Shown here: positions 42,131-52,787 of the stretch, in pieces
Numbering within the stretch: the first letter of the stretch is position 1
Layout: each line of letters begins with the position of its first letter
NCBI GenBank assembly: GCA_022410635.1
Contig: JAJVDF010000343.1
Location: 912,423-976,422, forward strand
DNA: 64,000 nt
Reading direction: 5' to 3'
From: Tretioscincus oriximinensis
Taxonomy: Eukaryota; Chordata; Lepidosauria; Squamata; Gymnophthalmidae
Made by a program: the position numbers and the translations under genes
Notes under the pieces: model-generated
What the model saw: the letters and a program-made list of their open reading frames with translations, nothing else
What the model was told of the DNA's origin: nothing
Databases searched by the model: none

Positions 42131-42365
42131 TACTCCACAAAAGGCATCTGGGTGACCTNGGGCTACTCACAGCTCTTCGGAGCTCTCTCGGCCCCACCTA
42201 CTTCACAGGGTGTCTGTTGTGAAGAACAGAAGCCATTCTGATTCCCTTTGTGTTGAGAAATGCAAAGTATAAAAACCAACTCCTCCTCCTTCTCAGTCTT
42301 CTTCTCCACCTCCTTCTCCATCTTCCACATCTCCATTTCCTCTTCCTTCTTCTTCTTGAGCTCTC
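42131..42365 (+). mobile_element. chimeric SINE: SINE-B body with SINE-A tail
   Basis: catctgggtgacctngggct and ctcggccccacctacttcac are SINE-B. After gtgtctgttgtgaagaacag the sequence changes to the SINE-A end (ttccctttgtgttgagaaat, gtataaaaaccaactcctcc) with a CTT-rich tail. A similar arrangement, inverted, is at 52568-52787. Confidence 0.7.
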
Positions 42366-42503
42366 CAGAGGCAATTGGTAGGACGTTGTATGACGGAATG
42401 CTCAATTAAATGGCCTGTAGTCTTCTTCTTTTTAAAAAGGTTTTAATTTAATTTGCAAAACTTGCAAAACTGGGGAAGCAGAATAGTGGAAGCATTGCCA
42501 GCT

Positions 42504-42905
42504 GGCATGAATGGCTCAGTCGCTAAGGAGACGGTATCTCACCTGGAAGATGGGGTTTTAAGACCCTGTGTCAGATGTGGGGAGGGCTGAGCACCTTCTC
42601 CTAACATGTACCTCTAGCCAACCCAACTATTCGAAAGCATGAATTGCAAGAAATTGCAACGACTGCAAGTAGATACATGGGAACCACCAGAGCCTGATGG
42701 GGAAGATAGAATGTGAGCCTTCAGGCAAAATACCCTTGTAAGCCGCTTTGAGTTCCTTTGAAAAGTGAGAAAAGCGGGGTATAAGAACCCAGTTCTTCTT
42801 CTCCTTCTTCTCCTTCTTCTCCTCCTCCTCCTTCTCCTCCTTTTCCTCCTTCTCCTCCTTTTCCTCCTCCTCCTTCTTCTCTTTCTTCTTCTCCTCCTTC
42901 CTCTT
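42504..42905 (+). mobile_element. SINE-A, full length, long TCC/TTC tail
   Basis: ggcatgaatggctcagtcgc head, complete body, and a 110-base pyrimidine tail. Confidence 0.95.
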
Positions 42906-43186
42906 CCCTAATCATAAATAAGTGCTAATAATTAGAACTCTACAGCCTTCAGAGTTTATCACTATCTGAGCAAATTAGAAATGTTGAAGCATTTTCAAAT
43001 GCTTTGAGAAAGAGCAGGAAAGAACCATTTCCCTGTTTGATAAGATAGCTCAGAGTCTGCTTAATATCTTTGCAAGCCCTGAGAAACCTAAACACCTCCC
43101 TTTCTCAACCTTGGCTTCAAGGAAAGGTCCCTCAACCCAGAAGAAATGGCTTTCATTCTCTGTGAATCTATAACATTCCACTTCCT

Positions 43187-43352
43187 ATTTATTTATCTCT
43201 TTGTACTTGTATCCCACCCTATACCAGAAGGTCTCAGGGCGGCCAACCATAGGGCAGCGCACATAGCTTTGGTGGGCCTCTGTGTGACACAGAATGCTGG
43301 ACTCGATGGGCTGTGGCCTGATCCAGTATGGCTCTTCTTATGNTCTTATGTG
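43187..43352. mobile_element. SINE-B 3' fragment (minus) joined to CR1-a 3' end (plus)
   Basis: 43187-43262 is the reversed SINE-B end (gtacttgtatcccaccctat, aaggtctcagggcggccaac). From 43263 it switches to plus-strand CR1-a (gtgggcctctgtgtgacaca to cttatgntcttatg). Confidence 0.85.
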
Positions 43353-43934
43353 CTTTCTTTCCTAAGGATATTAAAACTTGCCCGTCGAATAATAATTCCC
43401 AAGATTCCATTCTGTGCTGTTTTTTTACTGCTTCTATGGCAGGTATTGTGTTCACCTTTGCTGTCTTTTCAGCATCCTTTTCCAAAATGCTCTGAGGAAA
43501 TAGCATCAACCCAAAGCTCTATAGCAGAGATGTCAAACTGTTGGCCCTCCAGATGTCCCTGAAACCACAAATTTGAACATTCCATTCTACTCCCAGCTCT
43601 GCACTTAATCCCCTAAACCAAATGGAATATTTGAGTTGTGGATCAGGAACATTTGTAAAAAGGTTAGAGTGGACTGATGTGAGGACCCATGATAGCTGCC
43701 TACACATCTCTGAAGATCTGTCACAGCACAGAAGGATAGGCCCTATTCTCACAAGGGCTAGAAGTAATGGGATGAAATTTCAGCTTGTCGAGCTTTTTAG
43801 TCCCTAAACCTGCANCCCCATGAAGAATTTTTACAACTATGGTAGTTACATCGGGTTGAATACACCCCACTAGTTCATGCAAGTTCCGCAAACCACCCAT
43901 TAAAAACTCTACTCACAAGACGTTTTTACTAGCA
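43353..43934. other. unannotated stretch
   Basis: A line reading gatgtcaaactgttggccct (43530) resembles a hAT-Charlie-type interior, but ends are not visible. Confidence 0.35.
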
Positions 43935-44245
43935 GGCACGGATAGCTCAGTTGCTAAGGAATCCGTCTCTCAGCTAGGCAATGGGGTTTCGAAGCCCTGT
44001 GTGGGATGTGGGGAGGGCTGAGCAACTTCCACTAGCCTATAGCTCTAGCCAACCCAGCTATTCGAAAGCATGAATTGCAAGAAATTGCAACTGACTGCAA
44101 GTAGATACATAGGAACCACCACAGCCTGGTGGGGAAGATAGAATGTAAGCCTTCAGGCAAAAATACCTTGTAAGCTGCTTTGAGTCCCTTTGAAAAGGTG
44201 AGAAAAGTGGGGTATAAGAACTAGGTTCTTCTTCTTCTTCTTCTA
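43935..44245 (+). mobile_element. SINE-A, full length
   Basis: ggcacggatagctcagttgc head with both promoter-like boxes, body and TTC tail. Low divergence. Confidence 0.95.
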
Positions 44246-44380
44246 CAGTGGTACTTACAGTAAAGGGTACTGCAGTTCTCAGGATCAGCAATCCACTCCT
44301 AAAAAGGTCCATGGTGTTGTTTTTTCTGATAGCTCTTTTGTTCTGACTTTATTTCAGGCTATTGTATAAAACCGCTAAAA

Positions 44381-44493
44381 TTTTACATCTAGCATCTAAA
44401 TCTTGTGATAGTTACCATTTCCCCATTGTTAGGCCCCTCGTCTAACAGTGGGGAAATGGTAGCTATCACGAGATTTTGAGGCTAGATGTAAAA
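44381..44493. repeat. 113-bp near-perfect hairpin
   Basis: Left arm 44381-44432 (ttttacatctagcatctaaa ...) and right arm 44441-44493 (... gaggctagatgtaaaa) are complementary over about 52 bases with roughly five mismatches; the loop is gcccctcg. The right arm continues into Rep-Z (44494-44570). It is either the fold-back end of a DNA element or an inverted duplication within Rep-Z. Confidence 0.9.
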
Positions 44494-44570
44494 GTTCATT
44501 GGCTCTTGGCTTGCAGAGGAAGCTGGGAATTGTATTAAGATAAGCATAGCAAAGTCTTATGGGACGATCT
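44494..44570 (+). repeat. Rep-Z fragment
   Basis: gcagaggaagctgggaattg and aagcatagcaaagtcttatg match the 21600 copy. Confidence 0.6.
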
Positions 44571-44649
44571 TTGTCTGCATCTCTACCAGACCAATCTTTG
44601 CCCCCCCCCCCCCCCGATCTTAAAGGCACTGTGATATATAAGAGGCACA

Positions 44650-44826
44650 GTGGTATTGAAGAGGCACAGAGCTGTGTGTCAGCCGTGGAGAGTAGGGTTC
44701 GCCCTCTCAGCTCTAGCCAACTCAGCTATTCGGAACCAAGAGATTGCAATAGATAAATGGAAACCATCATAGTGTGGTGGGGAAGATAGAATCTAAGCCT
44801 TTGGGAAAAAATAAGCTTGTAAGCCA
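44650..44826 (+). mobile_element. SINE-A variant, 3' end cut
   Basis: agctctagccaactcagcta, gattgcaatagataaatgga, ggaagatagaatctaagcct. Ends at taagccacttcaa, where CR1-b begins. Confidence 0.7.
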
Positions 44827-45360
44827 CTTCAATTCTACAGTACTTTGGTAAGACCACACTTGGAATACTGTGTTCAGTTCTGGGAGGCCCAATTTAAAAA
44901 GGATATTGATAAACTAGAGCAAGTTCAAACGCGAGTTGCAAGGATGGTGTATGGTCGGGAAACCATGTCCTATGAGGAATGGTTAAAAGATCTAGGGATG
45001 TTTAGTCTGCAAAAGAGAAGATGGAGATGAGGCTTGATAGCTGTCTACAAATACCTGAAGGGCTTTTCACAGAGCAGAGGAATCAGCCTTGTTGTCATTG
45101 GCAAACGGAAGGAGTAGAAACAATGGGATGAAACTGCAAGGGAGGAGATTTAGATTAGATATCAGAAAAAACTTTCCAACAGTCAGGGTGATAAACCAGT
45201 GGAACAGGTTGCCACAGGAGGTGGTGAGTTCGCCTTCGCTGGAAGTCTTCAAACAAAAGCTGGGCAGCCATATTTATGGGATGGTTTAATGAATCCTTCA
45301 TCGAGCAGCGGCTTGGACCCCAGGGCCCTGGAGGTCCCTTCCAACTCTATGATTCTATGA
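44827..45360 (+). mobile_element. CR1-b 3' portion with ORF2 C-terminus relic
   Basis: Frame reads [20 protein letters not shown] and [20 protein letters not shown], then [19 protein letters not shown] followed by a stop. Continues to ccaactctatgattctatga. Less damaged than most copies here. Confidence 0.9.
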
Positions 45361-45418
45361 ATTCCTTTCAGGTGAGAAAAGCAGGGTATGAAAACAAAGT
45401 TCTTCTTCTTTTCAACTG
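45361..45418 (+). mobile_element. SINE-A 3' scrap
   Basis: cctttcaggtgagaaaagca, gtatgaaaacaaagttcttc. Confidence 0.65.
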
Positions 45419-45750
45419 CAAAAACAAGTAAGAGTAGAAACAGTTGAGAAGGCAGGCAGGAGCCCGGTGTTCCTGACTTCTCTCCAATCTGTTTTGTCAC
45501 CTAGCGTCTGCCTCCTGGCAGCCTGAGAGCAGAATGACCTGTTTTTGCAGAGTAGCATTGACACAGCAATCTGGATAGCAAATATCTCCTACAAATGCCT
45601 GTCCCTGTCTTGCCTAGACTATGCTTGTAAATCAAATCTGCCCCCCCCCCCCAATATAGTTTTCAGTATATGGTCATTAATAGCTAAATTCCCACTGTTA
45701 AACNTGACCTGTCAATGTTTTCTATGTTGCCCATACTTTAAGGAAGATTG

Positions 45751-46340
45751 TCGGGGTTCACCATACGTGATATATTAATTGGCATTAATATATTTGATAT
45801 AAATATATACAAGAATTGGTCCCCAGAAGCCCAGGGTGTTGCAAGAGAGCTAATCTCTCTTCCTGCCCTGGAGCAGTTCCGATTTAGCAGTTCTCCTTAG
45901 CCTGTTGTTTCAAAGGGCATCTATTGTATCTGAAGCCCCGGATTAATGGCATGAGTCAATTGCCTGGAAAGGCCAGAGGAAGTCTTTTGTCCATCCTTTG
46001 ACTTTGGAGTGAGTGACAGGTCACAGGTCCTGGAAGCTTAAAGGGTCAAATCTTTTATTGCTCAAACCATACCCATATTTGGATACTTCCTGACACAGGC
46101 TGCGCCCCTTGGGAGGAGGGAGACACGTCACACAGGTGTCACAACCTGGATCCACCTCCGGTCTGCCCCAAACCATGCCTTCTAAACTCCCACTTTCTGA
46201 CATCACTTTTCTTGTACATGCCTTCTGTTTGGAGTCAATAAAAACTGCTGCACAGAGGTGCTCGGGAGGCTTCCATGACCCACATGGACCTCCTGGATCT
46301 TGCCTCACAATCTAAGTTTATGGCCTCTGTGTGAGTTCTT
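45751..46340 (+). mobile_element. possible LTR-like segment with poly-A signal
   Basis: AATAAA at 46237-46242 followed by aactgctgcacagaggtgct, the layout of an LTR R/U5 boundary. A TGTCGGGG string near 45748 could be the start. An ordinary transcript 3' end is equally possible; the block stops where the 1.9-kb duplication begins. Confidence 0.25.
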
Positions 46341-46459
46341 GATGGGAGTCAGATTCTACACGTGTCCGTATTCTGACGATACGGCTGCCTCAGATGTGCA
46401 GGCATCTTAATAACGTGGTAAGCAAACCCCCGTTAGAAGATGATCTGAATTAGGAAGAA

Positions 46460-46968
46460 CTAGCAGAAGTAGACCGTTGCATTACAGTAATACAACGGGC
46501 CCTAGGCCCTCCTCTTCCTTCTTACTCCTATACACGTCTCCACCCACTCACTCCCTTGCCCCCGCCAATCCCCCTTTCACTTGCCACTTCTTTGTTTAGT
46601 TCCTTCTTTCTTCCCATATTCCTTTCCTTCCTTCTTCCTTTCCTCTATTTTGCCCATCTTTATTTTCCTTCCTTCCCTTCCATCTTCCATCTTCCATCTA
46701 TTCCTTCCTTTGTTTTTCCTTTCTTTCCTTCCTTCCTTCCTTCCCAGTATTGGTCTCAGTACTGAACCCTGGTTATTCCACTTCCAACATCTTTCCACCC
46801 AAAGAACTGCCCATTTATTACTTCCCTGTTTTCTGTCTTTTAGCCAGTTTCCAACCCAAGACTCTCATCTGTCGAGGCTGTGAAAGTTCTGAGCTCTGTC
46901 ATTGGTCTCTGGAGGCTACCAAAATTCCAAGCCCTGTCATTGGTCATTATACGTCAGAATGCTGAATT
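46460..46968 (-). mobile_element. Heli-1 Helitron-like element, intact 3' terminus (unit 1)
   Basis: On the minus strand the element ends with a 12-bp-stem hairpin (CCGTTGCATTAC / GTAATACAACGG as read on plus, 46474-46498), exactly 10 bases, then CTAG, followed by T. That is the Helitron 3' signature with A/T insertion. The body has a CTTCC tract and two ccaagccctgtcattggtc-type repeats. No Rep/helicase coding; non-autonomous. Confidence 0.7.
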
Positions 46969-47912
46969 CTCACATGCGCCTTTTATTACTTAATGATGAT
47001 ATTTACTGAAGCAGATTCATGCTCACATCAGAAGTAAAAGGTCACGGCGAAAAAGAAACTGCTGGTGGGAAAAATCAATGCAATGGTTCTTCATTGGATA
47101 TGGCCAGAGACTGCTAAACACCAGCCCTTCCATAATGTATCATAGCATTAAAAAGCTATTATTGTACAACTGCCCCATATCACTAAGTCTTGCTATTCTG
47201 TACAGTCTATGCCATTCCAGTCTCAAGGTAGCCCATTACGCTCGCCATGTTGCTATGACCTGTTATACTTCAGTAAGCCTAGGAGATATAATTCTGTAAA
47301 TCGCCTGGGGCAATTTTACACATTCTCGAGTGAAGAATTATGAACTGTTAACACAAATGCAACAGACAGAAATCACATAAATATCTCTAGATGCCTCTTG
47401 AAAGAACTGAGGGCCAAAGCAAAGCTTTGCATAGCCACGGACTTATCCTTCGACATTTGCCTCTAGGATTTGCAAGGTAAACCGTGGAAATAGTTTCTGG
47501 ATGAATACGCACCACCATACAGCTGTCCAAATCTAATTACTGGGTGCCGCTGAAGATTACAAGCCTGTGTGAGTTTTCTCCAATGCACTAAAATGAATGT
47601 TGTGGCTCTGAATAATTTTTAAGCTCAAGCAATCAGCAGGTGTTGTTGTGTAAGTGTAGGGTAGAAAAACAGTGATGGTAATTAACTGAGAAATTAGTAG
47701 ATAATTGGCAGGGCTCCTAATCTTGCATACAGAAGCAGATGTAAAAAGATCTGTCCTCATTTCTTCCAGAAAAGAAACCATACACTGGTTGTCCAAGGAA
47801 TGAGGAATCAAGTAATGAATAGATTGGTTAGAAGTGCCTGAAGATTTGCATTTTATTAAAAAAAAAGGTTTCCACAAAACTACATCCAGACTATGCCCTA
47901 TTTTTAGTATTA

Positions 47913-48052
47913 CTAGTCGAATCAGCTCATTGTNTTACGGTAATGCAATGAACTCTAGCCCCTCCTCCTTCTTGGTCCTACCCATGCCTACACCCTCCAT
48001 ACTTTCCCCTCCCATTCCTCTTTCACTTGCTGCTTCTTTATTTTGTTCCTTC
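47913..48052 (-). mobile_element. Heli-1 3'-terminal fragment (unit 1)
   Basis: Same terminus in a diverged copy: hairpin tcattgtnttac / gtaatgcaatga, 10 bases, CTAG, then T on the minus strand. The 5' part is missing; CR1-a follows at 48053. Confidence 0.7.
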
Positions 48053-48150
48053 TAGAATTTATTTCCAGAAGAGGTGTAGTAGCTAGGTTCCTGGATAGAT
48101 TTAAGACAGGATTAGACAAGTTCATGGAAGCCAGGGGTATAAACAGCTAA
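48053..48150 (+). mobile_element. CR1-a 3' UTR scrap (unit 1; duplicate at 49975-50072)
   Basis: gaatttatttccagaagagg, gacaggattagacaagttca, ccaggggtataaacagctaa. Confidence 0.8.
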
Positions 48151-48381
48151 TAGAAGAAGCAGAAGAAGCAGCAGAAGCAGAAGAAGCAGCAGAAGCAGAA
48201 GCAGAAGCAGAAGCAGAAGAAGCAGCAGAAGCAGAAGCAGAAGCAGAAGCAGAAGCAGAAGNGATGGGAGTCAGATTCTACACGTGTCCGTATTCTGACG
48301 ATACGGCTGCCTCAGATGTGCAGGCATCTTAATAACGTGGTAAGCAAACCCCCGTTAGAAGATGATCTGAATTAGGAAGAA

Positions 48382-48890
48382 CTAGCAGAAGTAGACCGTT
48401 GCATTACAGTAATACAACGGGCCCTAGGCCCTCCTCTTCCTTCTTACTCCTATACACGTCTCCACCCACTCACTCCCTTGCCCCCGCCAATCCCCCTTTC
48501 ACTTGCCACTTCTTTGTTTAGTTCCTTCTTTCTTCCCATATTCCTTTCCTTCCTTCTTCCTTTCCTCTATTTTGCCCATCTTTATTTTCCTTCCTTCCCT
48601 TCCATCTTCCATCTTCCATCTATTCCTTCCTTTGTTTTTCCTTTNTTTCCTTCCTTCCTTCCTTCCCAGTATTGGTCTCAGTACTGAACCCTGGTTATTC
48701 CACTTCCAACATCTTTCCACCCAAAGAACTGCCCATTTATTACTTCCCTGTTTTCTGTCTTTTAGCCAGTTTCCAACCCAAGACTCTCATCTGTCGAGGC
48801 TGTGAAAGTTCTGAGCTCTGTCATTGGTCTCTGGAGGCTACCAAAATTCCAAGCCCTGTCATTGGTCATTATACGTCAGAATGCTGAATT
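48382..48890 (-). mobile_element. Heli-1 element, duplicate (unit 2)
   Basis: Identical copy of 46460-46968 carried by the tandem duplication. Confidence 0.7.
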
Positions 48891-49834
48891 CTCACATGCG
48901 CCTTTTATTACTTAATGATGATATTTACTGAAGCAGATTCATGCTCACATCAGAAGTAAAAGGTCACGGCGAAAAAGAAACTGCTGGTGGGAAAAATCAA
49001 TGCAATGGTTCTTCATTGGATATGGCCAGAGACTGCTAAACACCAGCCCTTCCATAATGTATCATAGCATTAAAAAGCTATTATTGTACAACTGCCCCAT
49101 ATCACTAAGTCTTGCTATTCTGTACAGTCTATGCCATTCCAGTCTCAAGGTAGCCCATTACGCTCGCCATGTTGCTATGACCTGTTATACTTCAGTAAGC
49201 CTAGGAGATATAATTCTGTAAATCGCCTGGGGCAATTTTACACATTCTCGAGTGAAGAATTATGAACTGTTAACACAAATGCAACAGACAGAAATCACAT
49301 AAATATCTCTAGATGCCTCTTGAAAGAACTGAGGGCCAAAGCAAAGCTTTGCATAGCCACGGACTTATCCTTCGACATTTGCCTCTAGGATTTGCAAGGT
49401 AAACCGTGGAAATAGTTTCTGGATGAATACGCACCACCATACAGCTGTCCAAATCTAATTACTGGGTGCCGCTGAAGATTACAAGCCTGTGTGAGTTTTC
49501 TCCAATGCACTAAAATGAATGTTGTGGCTCTGAATAATTTTTAAGCTCAAGCAATCAGCAGGTGTTGTTGTGTAAGTGTAGGGTAGAAAAACAGTGATGG
49601 TAATTAACTGAGAAATTAGTAGATAATTGGCAGGGCTCCTAATCTTGCATACAGAAGCAGATGTAAAAAGATCTGTCCTCATTTCTTCCAGAAAAGAAAC
49701 CATACACTGGTTGTCCAAGGAATGAGGAATCAAGTAATGAATAGATTGGTTAGAAGTGCCTGAAGATTTGCATTTTATTAAAAAAAAAGGTTTCCACAAA
49801 ACTACATCCAGACTATGCCCTATTTTTAGTATTA

Positions 49835-49974
49835 CTAGTCGAATCAGCTCATTGTNTTACGGTAATGCAATGAACTCTAGCCCCTCCTCCTTCTTGGTCC
49901 TACCCATGCCTACACCCTCCATACTTTCCCCTCCCATTCCTCTTTCACTTGCTGCTTCTTTATTTTGTTCCTTC
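49835..49974 (-). mobile_element. Heli-1 3'-terminal fragment (unit 2)
   Basis: Duplicate of 47913-48052. Confidence 0.7.
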
Positions 49975-50072
49975 TAGAATTTATTTCCAGAAGAGGTGTA
50001 GTAGCTAGGTTCCTGGATAGATTTAAGACAGGATTAGACAAGTTCATGGAAGCCAGGGGTATAAACAGCTAA

Positions 50073-50256
50073 TAGAAGAAGCAGAAGAAGCAGCAGAAGC
50101 AGAAGAAGCAGCAGAAGCAGAAGCAGAAGCAGAAGCAGAAGAAGCAGCAGAAGCAGAAGCAGAAGCAGAAGCAGAAGCAGAAGCAGAAGAAGCAGCAGAA
50201 GCAGAAGCAGAAGAAGCAGCAGAAGCAGAAGCAGAAGCAGAAGCAGAAGCAGAAGC

Positions 50257-50296
<40 letters not shown>

Positions 50297-50558
50297 CTCG
50301 GTTTTTATACCCCACGTTTCTCACCTGAAGAGACTCAAAGCGGCTTACAAGGATATATTTCGCTCAAAGGCTTCCATTCTATCTTCCCCACCAGGCTATG
50401 ATGGTTCCCATTTATNCAAGTGCCATCACTTGCAATTTCTTGCAATTCTTGCTTTCGAATAGCTTAGTTGGCTAGAGCTACAGGCTAATGGAAGGTGCTC
50501 ACCCCTCCCCACGTCCAACACAGGCCAGCTGAGAGACTGTTTCCTAAGCGACTGAGTC
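50073..50558 (-). mobile_element. SINE-A with hexanucleotide-expanded tail
   Basis: On the minus strand: body at 50298-50558 with a deletion in the box-B region, then (TTG)n at 50259-50297 and (CTTCTG)n at 50073-50258. The tail has mutated from TTC repeats into a CTTCTG/CTTCTGCTG array of about 185 bases. Confidence 0.9.
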
Positions 50559-50722
50559 ATAGATAGATGGGTGGATGGATAGATGGATAGATAGATAGAT
50601 AAATAGATAGATNGATGGATGGATGGATGGATGGAGACAGGCAGACAGAAAGATAGATGGATGGATACAGACAGACAGACAGACAGACAGACAGAGACAG
50701 ACAGAGACAGAGACAGACACAG

Positions 50723-50756
<34 letters not shown>
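50559..50756 (+). repeat. (GATA/GATG)n-(ACAG)n-(AG)n compound microsatellite
   Basis: Four successive simple-repeat types: GATA, GATG, GACA/ACAG and AG. It begins at the tRNA-like head of the preceding SINE-A (gactgagtcatagatagatg). Confidence 0.95.
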
Positions 50757-50760
<4 letters not shown>

Positions 50761-51877
50761 GGACTGGGCCTAAAACTAAATGCTTCCAGAAGACTAAGGG
50801 GCCCTCTCACCCACACAGCTATCCTTTGGACGGCAGCACAGTGGAGCAAGGAGCAAGCTGTGACGACAGCTCTGAGGTAGGAACTGCTAAACCCACAAAT
50901 CCCATATGCCATCCATGCAGCAAGCTCTCCACTCAGTGCATAAGTGAATTCCCATGTAGATACCAGGGCTCGATGGGGAGGCCCAAGTGTAGTTTTAGAA
51001 AAGCAATTAAACCCCCGTGGTGGGTGGGCCCACTTGGGTGAAGGGGGGCACTTCATCAGGGGGCACTTGCCCTCGGATAAGCTGGCATCCTGGCCAGTCC
51101 ACCCCTGCCTTCTCTTTCTCCTTTTTCAAAGTGCTCAGAATTACTTTGTCAGTTCTCAAGGGCTGTTTGTGGGTAAAGGTATGCAGGCATTTGCTCTACT
51201 TCTGTTTGCAAAATACACCTCGTTTCCGACAAATGAAAAAGGCTGAATTCTGATGCGTGGAGCGGCTGCCCCCATTGCATTAATACAGCTGGATGCACAA
51301 GAGCATCACAGCTTTATTGGCTGGTGCTGTAAGGTGCCCTTTTAATACAGTAAGTGAAGTCTTGGTGCACAATTTATTAGCCCAGGTTAAAAATGGCCCT
51401 TTAACTCAGCTGTTTTACAGCAATGACATTCATGAGTTATGAGTTCTCCTTAAGCCGGATGTCAGAAGATATTATTGTACCCTTGTGGAATACAGTCCTG
51501 GTTGCTCTCATCTACATCTTTCCCCTGAAAAGATATGAGAAAAAGAATGGACAAGAAATATCAGAACTCAANAGGCAGAAGCATTTTCATCCAAGTTCAG
51601 AGCGAGGATTTTTAAATCACAGTTTTTTAATTGATTGACTTTATTGTTTTTCCTTTAAAAAAAAAAAGATCACTATGTTTTTACCCAGAAATATGGATCC
51701 CAAAGCATTGTATGCACATCTTCAGGACAGAAATCAATATAGCAGTTTTAAAGTTCAATATATAATATCTCAAAGTGGTTATATGATGTTTTTGATTTCA
51801 CAATAATTTAGTTATGTGTTCTTGGGAAGAAAAAATACTCAGCGGCAGAACTGGGTTTTGTTTTTGCATGTGCAAAA
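50757..51877. other. unannotated; possible conserved block
   Basis: Bases 51265-51430 (attaatacagctggatgcac, gctttattggctggtgctgt, gcacaatttattagcccagg) look like unique, possibly conserved non-coding DNA. No exon identified. Confidence 0.35.
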
Positions 51878-52105
51878 AGAACATAAGAGAACATCAGAGG
51901 TTCACAGGTGAATGGGGCCAGAGACCATCTAGTCCAGTCTTCTGACTCACACAGTGGCCCACCAATTGTACCGGGGCATCTTAAGCAGAAGACAAAATCT
52001 TGACTCCCTGTGAATGTTATTTCAGGAATATTGTCCATTTTTCCATCCTAATTTATCTAACCCTATTTTGAAGCTATCCAGGTTGCTAGTTTATTATCTT
52101 GCTGC
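51878..52105 (-). mobile_element. CR1-a 3' UTR, variant subfamily
   Basis: agaacataagagaacatcag, ctagtccagtcttctgactc, gcccaccaattgtaccgggg, gaagctatccaggttgctag. Confidence 0.85.
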
Positions 52106-52567
52106 CCTGGGTTCTCTCTCAGGATCCTTTGAAAATCTTCTGTGGGCTTTCTGACTGCATATTAATGTGGATCAGAGAAGTCNCACCCACCTATTACCCT
52201 TCATCTATTTAAAAGGGGGCGGGGGAAATCCCTGAATATACTGGAAAGGTGACATTATTCTATTTTTGTTGCAGCGGACTTAGATCTTAGGCTTTTTTCT
52301 ATTACCTTACCTTGTTCCAGCTCACTGAGTCTAGATCAACCAGGTTAGTCTGGTTGATCTACACCAGCAAAGGACTGTGTTGAACAGGGTATTTGCATGA
52401 CGGTGCTGATTCAATCTAATAACTCAACTGGCTCTGGGGTTCTAGTCTCGGAACCCATAAGGGACCCTTTGATGTAGCACCAAAATGCCGCCACTCCCCC
52501 CAATACTCAGGAAGAAGGAGCCATGCTTTCTGTAGGATGAGTTACATTCCTGACTATCTGATGTGAG
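52106..52567. other. unannotated stretch
   Basis: Contains an inverted pair around 52330-52360 (ctagatcaaccaggttagtc and tggttgatctacacc), a possible small hairpin. Confidence 0.4.
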
Positions 52568-52787
52568 CTCCAGAAGAAGAAGATTCAGTTTTTATACCCC
52601 ACTTTTGTTAACCTGAAGGGGAAGCAAAGTAGTTTATATAACCTTATGTTCTTCCCTTCACAACAGACACTCTGTGAAGTAGGTGGGACTGAGAGAGTTC
52701 TGAAGTTCTGTGGCCATTCCAAGTTCATCCAGGAGTGCAGAATTGAAGTGGGAGACTTCCAGGTAAGAGTTTGACATTCTAACCATT
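52568..52787 (-). mobile_element. chimeric SINE (SINE-B body, SINE-A-like tail), cut by hAT-Y
   Basis: agaagaagaagattcagttt and tataccccacttttgttaac are SINE-A-like; caacagacactctgtgaagt to aagagtttgacattctaacc is SINE-B. The head (attacaccagactgg) resumes at 53078 beyond the hAT. Confidence 0.75.

Larger units (their letters stand above)
46341..48262. repeat. tandem duplication, unit 1 (1,922 bp)
   Basis: Starts gatgggagtcagattctaca and ends in the (GCAGAA)n tract with an N as the last base. It is repeated head-to-tail at 48263-50184. All stretches compared by eye are identical, including the N at 47934. Unit content: Heli-1, unique DNA, a second Heli-1 fragment, a CR1-a scrap and the microsatellite. 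Confidence 0.95.
48263..50184. repeat. tandem duplication, unit 2 (1,922 bp)
   Basis: Offset exactly 1,922 from unit 1. The only difference seen is N at 48645 where unit 1 has c (46723). N at 49856 matches N at 47934. The microsatellite continues beyond 50184 into the tail of SINE-A, so unit 2 holds the natural right flank. Confidence 0.95.

Noticed and set aside
48160..50297. CRISPR-like spaced repeat at the GCAGAA arrays
   Set aside because: The units are 6-9 bp simple repeats without unique spacers, in a vertebrate context.
50619..51041. 140- and 170-codon frames on opposite strands
   Set aside because: Their repetitive parts are the GATA/ACAG/AG microsatellite; no exon signals.
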